Of a stretch of DNA of 27,660 bases, positions 15,568 to 26,400 are shown one piece after another. Source of the stretch: an uncultured Clostridia bacterium (GTDB taxonomy: Bacteria; Bacillota; Clostridia; TANB77; CAG-508); contig CAKPHD010000020.1 of the NCBI GenBank assembly GCA_934155625.1, forward strand, positions 1 through 27,660, given 5' to 3'. Below the pieces are notes generated by a model that was not told the DNA's origin, ran no database searches, and saw only the letters and a list, made by a program, of their open reading frames with translations. Within the stretch, counting starts at the first letter, position 1, and each line of letters starts with the position of its first letter. Position numbers and translations under genes: made by a program.

Positions 15568-15644
15568 GTTACTTTTAAGAACCGGTCCCAAAAGTAACAA
15601 AAATGATACCGTAGAGAACCGGTCCCCAAAGTAACAAAAGTACC
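15568..15644 (+). repeat. Repeat cluster 11: two ACCGGT units
   Basis: Cores lie at 15581 and 15618 (37-bp period). The first unit (15568-15598) has perfectly pairing 9-nt arms GTTACTTTT and AAAAGTAAC. The 300-nt gap 15511-15810 otherwise holds a terminator, iterons and a promoter. Confidence 0.94.
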
Positions 15645-15656
15645 TTTTCGACAAAA

Positions 15657-15689
15657 TTGTAACAAAAATGTAATATAAATGTAACATAA
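15657..15689 (+). promoter_or_regulatory. Three tandem 11-bp iterons upstream of the lysine-rich protein gene
   Basis: TTGTAACAAAA (15657-15667), ATGTAATATAA (15668-15678) and ATGTAACATAA (15679-15689), ending 6 nt before the -35 box. Matches the set at 14199-14231; the distance to the -35 differs by exactly 11 bp. Confidence 0.6.
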
Positions 15690-15695
15690 AAGCGC

Positions 15696-15724
15696 TTGAG
15701 ATTAAGTGGAAAATGATGTATAAT
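15696..15724 (+). promoter_or_regulatory. Predicted promoter of the lysine-rich protein gene
   Basis: TTGAGA at 15696-15701, a 17-bp spacer and TATAAT at 15719-15724. Confidence 0.7.
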
Positions 15725-15810
15725 TAAACAAATAGATTGACAGAGCGTACTTTTACACAATAAGTGGTAAAATAGCAGACAAAAAAGAACACAAAAGACT
15801 GGAGGTTAAG

Positions 15811-17124
15811 ATGGCAAAAAAACTATTAAAAGAAACCAAAGATACGAAAATTGAAAATGATAATGTTGATGTTAATGATATATATAAAATAGATTTTGAA
15901 CAAGAAAATCTTGACCCAAGAGTTGAGATGGAAAGTGAAGAAAATGCTCTAAAAACAAAATCCAGAACAAAGAGAGTATCTAAAGCAAAAACCAAAATGT
16001 CAAAGTCTAAGAAGGATACAACCCCAAAAGAAAAAAACATTATTAAAGTGGTTGATGATGAAGAGGAAATAGATGAAATATTCGGAAATGTAAATAAATG
16101 GCTTACTGAAGATGGACTAGAAGAAAAGATTGAAAAAGAAAAAAAGACAAGAAAAAAAAGATTAACTAAAATAGAAGATGGAATAAAAACTAGTAAGGGA
16201 AGTAAAACAAGAAAAAAAGTGGCTGCGGCTAGCACATCAAAAAAAGCAAAGGCGACAGATGAACTTTTAGAACCTTTGAATACAAGAAAAAAAGCGCCTA
16301 AAATTGAGGAAAATCAAGATGAAATATCACAAGGGGAAATAAAAATACATGCTGAAAATGATGTAACAGAGATATTACTAAAATATAATCGATATAAAAT
16401 TGAATTACAAAAAATGGAATACAATATATACACAGATGAAAATGAGACATCCTATATCATTGTAAGAGATTCAGGATTGAGAATTGTGTCAGGAGATGTA
16501 TATATATTCTTACAAAAACAAGGCGAAGATTACGAAATAACTACGAATCAAGATTTTAAGATAAATTATGTAATAGACAATATAACAAGAAAGGATAATA
16601 CAGTAAACTTTAAACTTACAAATTTGACGGAAATTGTAGCGAGTGATGATGGATTAGTGTTCGAAATTGATGAGGAAAAAGTCATAGAGAATAATTTGGA
16701 GGATAATCATACATTAGTAATTTCTGAAGAGGATGGAAAAGTTTATTTGCCTTACACCAAGGAAGATGTCAAAAATGAAGCAGCACAAAATAAAGGAACA
16801 AGAATATCAGAAATTATTAAAGAAAATTATGTATTGCCATTAGATAAGTATAAAAATTCTATAAGAGCTAGATTTAGAGAAGGATATAATTTAATGTATA
16901 GAAAAGAAGGAAAATCTAAAAGGAGTGCAATAATGTTGGGGATTGAGTTAATGTTTGAAACTAATTTGCATCCGGCAATAATATCTGCTTGTAAGAATCT
17001 AGAAGAATTAGATATTTATTTGGACTGCTTAGAAGATAATGAGTTGGAAAAATTCTCATGTTTTAAAATAATTTATAAAAGTTTACCAACGCTTAGGAAA
17101 AAAGCAAAATTTCAAGAATTTTAA
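15811..17124 (+). CDS. Lysine-rich protein of unknown function with disordered N-terminal half
   Basis: An unrecognised 437-residue protein without signal peptide or membrane helix. Residues 1 to about 180 are low-complexity and strongly charged, alternating acidic stretches with Lys/Arg/Ser/Thr-rich ones (KTKSRTKRVSKAKTKMSKSK, KEKKTRKKRLTK), as in disordered or nucleic-acid-binding tails. From about 185 the sequence becomes ordered: a strand-rich section (about 185-310) with YIIVRDSGLRIVSGDVYIFL, then a helical C-terminal part (about 330-437) with RFREGYNLMYRKEGKSKRSA. No known motif was recognised. It starts with SD GGAGG (15801-15805) before ATG 15811. The shared iterons link its expression to the TasA-like gene. 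A role in making or placing surface proteins is inference only. Confidence 0.75.
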   Translation: MAKKLLKETKDTKIENDNVDVNDIYKIDFEQENLDPRVEMESEENALKTKSRTKRVSKAKTKMSKSKKDTTPKEKNIIKVVDDEEEIDEIFGNVNKWLTEDGLEEKIEKEKKTRKKRLTKIEDGIKTSKGSKTRKKVAAASTSKKAKATDELLEPLNTRKKAPKIEENQDEISQGEIKIHAENDVTEILLKYNRYKIELQKMEYNIYTDENETSYIIVRDSGLRIVSGDVYIFLQKQGEDYEITTNQDFKINYVIDNITRKDNTVNFKLTNLTEIVASDDGLVFEIDEEKVIENNLEDNHTLVISEEDGKVYLPYTKEDVKNEAAQNKGTRISEIIKENYVLPLDKYKNSIRARFREGYNLMYRKEGKSKRSAIMLGIELMFETNLHPAIISACKNLEELDIYLDCLEDNELEKFSCFKIIYKSLPTLRKKAKFQEF

Positions 17125-17144
17125 TAAGTAGCAAGTGGAGCTAT

Positions 17145-17170
17145 AAAGTAGCAAAACTTGTTACTTTTTT
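17145..17170 (+). terminator. Rho-independent terminator of the lysine-rich protein gene
   Basis: AAAGTAGCAA (17145-17154) pairs with TTGTTACTTT (17158-17167) with one G-T pair and a 3-nt loop; the T-run extends to 17170. Confidence 0.78.
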
Positions 17171-17312
17171 GGTACTGCAAAGAACCGGTCCCAAAAGTAA
17201 CAAAAATGGTACTGCAAAGAACCGGTCCCAAAAGTAACAAAAATGATACCGTAGAGAACCGGTCCCAAAAGTAACAAAAATGATACCGTAGAGAACCGGT
17301 CCCAAAAGTACC
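17171..17312 (+). repeat. Repeat cluster 12: four ACCGGT units before the giant gene
   Basis: Cores lie at 17184, 17221, 17258 and 17295 (strict 37-bp period). Units one and two share GGTACTGCAAAGAACCGGT; units three and four share GATACCGTAGAGAACCGGT, so the array looks built by local duplication. A decayed tail with AAGAATGGTTCC runs to about 17352. The 340-nt gap 17125-17464 otherwise holds a terminator and a promoter. Confidence 0.95.
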
Positions 17313-17384
17313 AAAAGTACCAAGAATGGTTCCAAAAAGTGCCAAAATTGGTTCTTTTTTTTTCGAAAAAAATGACGAAAAACG

Positions 17385-17413
17385 TTGAAAAAAATAGTAC
17401 ATTATGATATAAA
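17385..17413 (+). promoter_or_regulatory. Predicted promoter of the giant surface protein gene
   Basis: TTGAAA at 17385-17390, a 17-bp spacer and TATAAA at 17408-17413, with TG at 17405-17406 (extended -10). No copies of the 11-bp iteron are seen here. Confidence 0.7.
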
Positions 17414-17464
17414 ATATATAGAGAAAAAAGACGCGATTTTTAGAGAAAAAAACGGAGGAAAAAC

Positions 17465-20400
17465 ATGTTTAAGAAGAGAAAAAATGTAAGAAAAATTGTA
17501 GTAGTATTAATGATCTTAATAGCAATATTAGGAGTTTACATAAAAAACATAAATTATATAAAGAACAAAAGTACAAGTACGAAGGAAGAGTATGCGGCGA
17601 AGTTAGAGAGGGCGAAGGCAGATGTAGGACTGGACAGAGGTACTATAAATCCAGTATATAGACCAAAGTGGGAAAAGGTTTCAAGTTCATTTAATGCAAC
17701 AGCAAAAACTCTAACAGTTGTGGTAAAAGGTTCTGCATATGAGTCTCAAAGCATAGATGCAAATACTAATATAAATTATGCAAGTGATGTAAGTAGTACA
17801 TTAGATGCAGGGGATATAAATTTATATGTAGATGGAGAAAAGGTAACACCAACAACAGCTACAGGGGTAAGTGGAACTATTCCAAAGATAACTGTAAGTG
17901 AAGGAACAGAGTCAACTAATTCAACATCAAAGAAAAAAGATATAACATATACAATTACAATAGCTAATTTAGACAAAGCAGTAACAATGGCAGGAAAAGA
18001 TTACAACGAATGGAGTGGTAACTTTGCAATACAAATAGCAGGAAGAGGAAAAGATTCTAGCACTTATAATGCAAATGTATTAACAGATCAATATGGAAAC
18101 CAAAACATGATGGAGATAGAAGAAAATGGAAGTTGGGTAAATATTGAAATTAAAGATACAAAAACAGACCATAATGAAGTTAATCAAATGTTTGCAGATT
18201 ACATTGCACCAGAAATTAGATATGCATATTCTAGTGGAAATATAGATTATACAAATAAAACATTAACAGTAGAATTTACAGTAACAGATAAATACTTTTC
18301 TAGTACAACACTAAGTGCAGCAAATGCGGCAAGCAACATAAAAGTTACATTGTTAGATACAAAAGCACAAATACCAGATGCCAACATAACAAAAACATTA
18401 ACAAAAGTATCTGATGTAACAGAAACAAGAGATGGAGCAAGTGTAAAAATAGGAGAAAAATACAAATTAGTAGTAGGAGGATTAGAACAAAAAACAGTAA
18501 CTGGAGAATATAGAGATTACAGTGGTCCTATGAGTATTTCGATACCAGCAGGAGTTGCAACAGATAAATCAGGAAACTCAAATATTGCCAAGACAATAAC
18601 AATAGGTGTTAATGAGCCAAGTGGAAGTGGAAACCAACAAGTAGTCGATGTAGTTGACCCAGTATGGAAAACAGAAAATATCAATATAGATAAAACAAAT
18701 AAAAAAGTAACAGTAGACTTAGTAGGAACAGATAAATATTACAAGAGTAACAGCCTAACAACAGACAAAATTAAAGTTTATATAGATGGAGAAGAAGTAA
18801 AAACAACAGCAAAAGTAAAAAAATCATTAAGTACAGCAACATCAGTACAATATGGTGTTAAATATACATTAACATTATCTGATTGGGAAGAAACAACAAA
18901 ACAAACAGGAAAATCATTCTTCGAGTGGAGTGGTACAACAAAAATAAAAATAACAGCAGGAACTTTAACAGATAATTATACAAACACAAGCAAGGAACAA
19001 GAATTTGAGTTAGGACATGCAGATTTTATACAACCAAAAGTTGAATTAGAATCATCAACCAAAAATGCATCAGCAAAAACAGAAACAATAGTATTTAATG
19101 TAATTGATAAATATCTTGATACAAGCAAGACATTAACAAAAGATGATATTTCAGTTTTAGTTGATGGCGAAAGTGCAACAACTATAACAAAAACTTTAAA
19201 TAAGACATCAGATATAACAGAAACAGTAAATGGAAAATCAAAAACAATAGGACATAAATACACATTAGTATTATCAAACTTTGAAAGATCAAGAACAGCA
19301 ATTAATTTTAACAGAGAATATTCAGATTGGAGTGGTACAGTAAAAATAAAAGTTGCTGCAGGAAAAGTAGCAGATACATCAGGAAATACTAATGCAGAAA
19401 CAACATTAACAACTTTAAATGGAGATAAAGTAGACTTTGTAAAACCAAATGTAACATATCAATTTGCATCATCTGATATAAATAAAACAGATAAAACATT
19501 CACAATGGTATTTGACATGACAGATAAATATTATGATGCAACAAAATCAACAGCATTAAGAATAAATGATTTAACAATAAAAGTTGATGGAAAAGTACCA
19601 GATTGGACTAAAGTTACAAAAACATTAAGAGTAGAAGATAGAACAAATACAGTTAATGGAGCAAGTAAAGTAATTGGTAAAAGATATACATTGATTTTAT
19701 CGAATTTAGAACAATTACAAGTAAAAAATGGAGATAATTATTTGGATTATAGTGGAGTAATTACAGTTGCTATACCAGCTAATAAGATGTCAGATGAAAC
19801 AGGAAATAAAAATAATGCAAGTACAATAACTTCAGGAATTGAGATAAAAGGTGAAGATGGTACAGGAAAAACAGTTACTGGAACGGGAACTGTAGTAGAC
19901 GTAGTAGACCCATTAATAGAAAAGCAAAGTGCTTCAGCAAACTCAGCAACTAAAACAGCAACAATAAAATTCAAAGCAACAGATAAATACTTTAAAGCAA
20001 GCACATTGACAAAAGATAATATAAAAGTATTAGTAGATGGAAAAGAAGTAACAACAGGACTTACAAAAACATTAACAAGTTCTAAAAAAGAAGAAGAAAG
20101 AACATCAAATGGAACAACTTCAACAGTTCAATATGGACTTGATTACACATTTACAGTTACAGGATTTACAGCAAGTGCAAAACAAGTAAAAGTCGTAATA
20201 CCAGCAGGAATGGTAACAGACAAATCTGGAAATGGAAATAAAGAAACAACATTTATATTATATAACACACTAAAGGCAACCTATACAGGTACATATGCAG
20301 ACCAAGAATCTAAAACAACAGCGCCATTTTTAGGAAACTCAAGTATACAAAGACAAAATATTGATAATATAACATTCCAAAATAGCATACCAACAGATGT

Positions 20401-23400
20401 AGGGTATGATGAGACAACTCAAAAATACAAAAATTCTACAACTTGGGATGTATCAGCAGAACAAGACAAATCAATATTAGCATGGTATACTACAAACTCT
20501 AATGGAAGCTTAAAAGTATATATTGGTAGTGATGCAGAAATATTTGCAAATCAAAATTCAACAGATTTATTTGCTTATATAGGGTATGCGACAACCTGTA
20601 CATCTACAGAAACAATTACTAACTTGAATTTATTAAATGTAACTGGTGTAACTAATATGTATAGAATGTTTAGAAGTACAGGCTATAGATCAATGACTAA
20701 GTTAGACTTAGGAGATACATTTGATACAAGTAATGCGATTAGTATGAGTGCAATGTTTGAAAATACTGGATATCTAGCAATGACAACATTAAACTTAGGA
20801 GAAAAATTTAATACAAGTAAAGTAACAAATATGGCATATATGTTTAATAATTGCGGATATACAAAATTAGAAAGTTTAGATTTAAGCAATTTTAATACAA
20901 GCAAAGTAACAAATATGGCATATATGTTCCAAAGAGTTGGATATACAGCAATGACAAGTATTAATTTAGGAGATAACTTTGATACAAGCAATGCTACACT
21001 TATGCATAATATGTTCTGTCAAGCAGGAAGACAAAAATTAACAACATTAAACTTAGGAGAAAAATTTAATACAGCTAAAGTAACTAATATGAGTTCAATG
21101 TTCAACTGGATGGGAGCTTTAACAAAATTAGATTTAGGAGATAAATTTGATACAAGTAATGTAACAAACATGAATAATATGTTCTGGGGAACAGGTGCTA
21201 ATGCGATGACAAGCTTTAACTTAGGAGATAAATTTGACACAAGTAAAGTAACAACAATGAATAGTATGTTCTATGATTTTGGAAAAAAACTAGAAACATT
21301 AGATTTAGGAGATAAATTCTATACAACAGCTGTTACAGATATGACAAATATGTTCTATCAGGCTGGAAGTACATCAATGACAACAATAGACCTAGGTCCA
21401 GCATTTACCAAAATAGCAGATACACATGACAATATGTTCTATAACACTGGTAAATCTGGAGCAATAAAAATTCAAGCACCAGAGCAAATCTACTTAGACA
21501 AAAACAACTTCAAATTAAACACAGATGCAACAACATCAGCAATAAACTACACAAGAGGAACAATAAATCCAAAATACAGAACAGAATGGATAAAAGAAGC
21601 CTCAGCAATAGACACAACAAACAAAAATATAACAATAACATTAAGAGGTAGAACAAATGGAGAGGCAGGAACACACTTTACAAGCAATGTAACAAGTTCA
21701 TTAACAGCAGACAAAGTACATGTATATTTTGATGGAGAAGAAGTAACAAACATTACAAAATCACTTGCAACAGCAACAACAGCAACAAATGCAACAACAG
21801 GAGCAAATGATGTATTGCAAGTATTAACACTATCAAATTTAGTAGAAAATGCTAGACAATCAGGAAAGAGTTTTAAAGAATGGAGTGGTAACATTTCATT
21901 AAACATAGACAAAAAGACATTAAAAGATGACACGTACAGCAACCAAAACCTACAAGCAATAGACACATCAGGAACAATGGAAGACATAGTAATAAAAGAA
22001 ACACCAAGCATTTCTTCTAATACAACAGGAAAAATGTTTGCAGACTATATCAAGCCAGAATTTACTTATAAAAAAGAAGATACAACAGTAGTACATGGAG
22101 AAGGAGAAAAAGTAGAAATAACATTTGATGTAACAGACAAATATTTTGCAAGCACAAAATTAGCAGGTTTAGATGCTAGTCAAATAACAGTAGGAATTGA
22201 TGATTATGACAAAACAGAATTAAACAAAGCAATAACTAAAAAGCTAACAAAAGTTAAAGATATAACAGAAACAGTAAATGGGGTGGCAAACACAAAAATC
22301 GGAGAAAGATACACACTAACAATTACAGGTTTAGATCCAAAAGACGAAAATGGAGTAGGAAATGGATATAAATACAGTGGATATATGACATTAGCATTTG
22401 CAGCAGGAGCTGTTTCTGATAAATCTGGAAACACAAGCATTGCAACAACAATAACAGTAGGAAGAGATGAACCAGGAGGTTCAACAAGTGACAAAGACGT
22501 AATAGACGTAGTAGATCCAGTATGGTCAATACAAAGTGTAAACCAAGATGATGGAATTGTAAAAATAAGAGTAAGTGATAAATACTTCATAAAAAATAAA
22601 AGTGTATTTAACTTAACAAAAGAAGACATCAAAATACTTGTAAATGATAAAGAATCTACAGCAATAGTAAAAACTTTAGAGGGACCAGTTGAAATAACAG
22701 CAGACCAAGTATATGAATATACATTAACATTATCAAACTTAGCACCAGCAGATGCAGGATATATAGAATTTACACCAATTGATGAAATAGTTGGAGGAAC
22801 AGCAAAATATAAAAGCGAAAATGGTGGAAATATTTCATTACAAATCGCAGCAGGAGTTGCAAAAGATGCTTATGGAAACTTAACAAATCAACAAGTTTTA
22901 AAAGTAGGTGATATAGATGCAACTGGACCAGAAGTTTATGATGTGCAAAAAACACATGACACAACAAACAATAAAGAAATATTTATATTTAATATTACAG
23001 ATAAAAACTATGATGACAGCAAAACTGTTACAACAGATGAATTAACAGTATGGTTAAATGACAATCAAATAGATAGCAAAACAGGATTTACGAAAAAAAT
23101 AGCAAAAACAGTTGCTATAAGAACTACAGTAGATGGTAAAGTTAAAACAGTAGGACATCAGTACACATTAGAGTTAAGCCCAATAGTTGAAACAGATGCA
23201 CAATTTTTGGCAACTGGCAGAGACTACAGAGAAATGAGTGGTACATTTAAAGTTAAAATTGACCCTACAGCAGCTAGAGACAAGAGAGGAAACAAAATAA
23301 ACGAAGAAACAACAACATTAACAGATTATTCTGATACTATAAAACCAGAAATTAGATATCAATATACAAATTCAGATATAGATTATACTGGAAAAACATT

Positions 23401-26400
23401 CACAATGGCATTTAATATGGTTGATAAATATTATGATTCAACAAAATCAACAGCATTGAACATAAATGATTTAACAATCAAAATTGATGGAAAAGATGTT
23501 GACTGGACAAAAGTTAATAAAACATTGCAAGTATCAGACAAAACAAGCACTGTTGATGGTGCTAGCAAAGTAATTGGTAAACAATATGTTTTAAAATTAT
23601 CAAACTTGGAACAATTACAGGTTAAACAAGGTGATAATTACTTAGACTACAGTGGTGTAATTACTGTAGGAATACCAGCAAATAAAATGGTTGATACAGC
23701 AGGAAACAAAAATATTGCTAAAACTATAACTTCTGGAATTGATATTCCTGGAGGAAGTGGAGACGGAACTGTAGTAGACGTTGTAGACCCATTGTTTGAG
23801 AAAGAGAGTTCTTCAGCTAATGCAATCAACAAAACAGCAACAATTAAATTTAAAGTAACAGATAAATACTTTAAAGCAAGCACATTGACAAAAGATAATA
23901 TAAAAGTATTTGTAAATGGAACAGAAACAACATCTGGACTTACAAAAACATTAGCAACTACAGATTTGAAAGAATCTAATGTTAAATATGGTGAGGAGTA
24001 CACATTTTCAGTTACAGGTTTTGCAACTAATGTTAATCAAGTTAAAATTGTAATACCTCAAGGTATTGCAACTGATAACTCTAAAAATGGCAATAAAGAA
24101 ACAACATTTATATTGTACAATACATTAAAAGCAACTTTTACAGGTACATATTCAGAAACTAACTCAGAATCAAAAACAACAGCGTCATTTTTAGGAAACA
24201 CAAGCATTCAAAGACAAAATATTGATAATATAACATTCCAAAATAGCATACCAGCAGATGTTGGATATGATGAAACAACTAAAAAATATAAGAATTCTAC
24301 AGCTTGGGATGTATCAGCTATAGGAGATAAGTCAATATTATCTTGGTACACAACAAATGCTAATGGAAGCCTAAAAGTATATATTGGTAGTGATTCAGAA
24401 ATATTTGCAAATCAAATTTCAAGAGATTTATTTGCATATATAGGATATTCAGATAAATGTACATCTACAGAGACAATTACAAATATTAATTTGTTAAATG
24501 TAGCAAGTGTAACTGATATGTATAGAATGTTTAGATATACAGGCTATAAATCAATGACAAAATTAGATTTAGGAGATAATTTTGATACAAGTAATGTAAC
24601 AAATATGTCAGCATTATTTGAAGGTGCAGGATATACAGCAATGACAACATTAAATTTGGGTGACAAATTTAATACAAGCAAAGTAACAAACATATCATAT
24701 ATGTTTAGTACATGTGGATATACTAAATTGGAAAGCTTAGATTTATTGAACAAATTTGATACAAGTAATGTAGAGCATATGAGATATACATTCTATAAAT
24801 TAGGATATATAGCTATGAAAACATTGAACTTGGGAACAAACTTTAATACAAGTAATGTTATAAACATGGAGTACATGTTTGCATATACAGGATATAGAGC
24901 AATGACAAGTTTGGATTTGGGAAAAAAATTTAATACAAGCAAAGTAACTAATATGGCATATATGTTTAGAGATGCAGGACATGATGTAATGACAACTTTA
25001 AAACTAGGTGATAACTTTGATACAAGTAAAGTAACAACTATGGAAGATATGTTCTATGAAGCAGGGCAACAAAGTTTAACAAGTTTAGATTTAGGAACAA
25101 AATTTGATACAAGTAATGTAACTAATATGTATGAAATGTTTGCAGGACTAGGTTCATTAAAAATGACAACTTTTAACTTAGGAGATAAATTTGATACAAG
25201 TAAAGTTACAAATATGAATTATATGTTCCATTGTATGGGATATAACTTAACAACATTGGACTTAGGGGATAAATTCTATACAACAAATGTAACTAATATG
25301 GAGTTTATGTTTAACCAATGTGGAACAAATATGATGACAACATTAGACTTAGGACCAGCATTTGCAAAAATATCAGCAGATAAATATGGAAATATGTTTA
25401 ATGGAACAGGCAAATCTGGAGCCCTAACAATCTACGCATCAGAGCAAATCTATCTAGACAAAAACAACTTCAAATTAAACACAGATGCAACAACATCTGC
25501 AATAAACTACACAAGAGGAACAATAAATCCAAAATACAGAACAGAATGGATAAAAGAAGCTTCAGCAATAAGCACAGCGAACAAAAATATAACAATAACA
25601 TTAAGAGGTAGAACAAATGCAGAAGCGGGAACAGACTTTACAAGTAACGTAGCAAGTTCATTAACAGCAGACAATGTACATGTATATTTTGATGGAGAGG
25701 AAGCAACAACAATTACAAAAACAGTAGCAGCAGCAACAACTACAACAAATGCAATAACAGGAGCAAATGATGTGTTACAAGTAATAACACTTTCAGACTT
25801 AGAGGAAACAGTAGAAAAGTTAAATGGCAAAACTAGACAAGATGGAAAGAGCTATAAAGAATGGAGTGGTAACATTTCATTAAAAATAGACAAAAAGACA
25901 TTAAAAGACGAAACATACAGTAACCAAAACTTAAAAGCAATAGACACATCAGGAACAATGACAGACATTGTTATAAAAGAAACAAGTGATATTGACAAAA
26001 ATACAAATGGCACAATGTTCACAGATTATATCAAACCAGAATTTACATATGTATATTCAAGTGGAAATATAGATCATACAAACAAAACGCTAACAGTAGA
26101 ATTTTCAGTAACAGATAAATATTTTGCAAGTACAACATTAAGTGCAACAAATGCAGCAGATAACTTAAAAGTAACATTATTAGATACAAAATTACAAATA
26201 CCAGATAGCAAGATAGGAAAAAACTTAACAAAAATATCTGACATAAATGAAACACGTAATGGAAATACTGTAAAAATCGGAGAAAAATACAAGTTAGTAA
26301 TAAGTGGATTAGAGCAACAAACTGTGGATGGAACATACAGAGACTACAGTGGACCAATGAGCATTTCCATCCCAGAGGGCTCTGCAACAGACAAATCTGG

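Noticed and set aside
15737..15773. TTGACA (15737-15742) with TAAAAT (15768-15773) as a second promoter for the lysine-rich gene
   Set aside because: The spacer is 25 bp, too long for a standard promoter. TTGAGA-17-TATAAT just upstream is better.
17171..17312. Regular 37-bp direct repeats resembling a CRISPR array
   Set aside because: The whole 37-bp unit is conserved, so there are no unique spacers. Arrays have only 2-4 units, occur in 12 places, and no cas gene is present.
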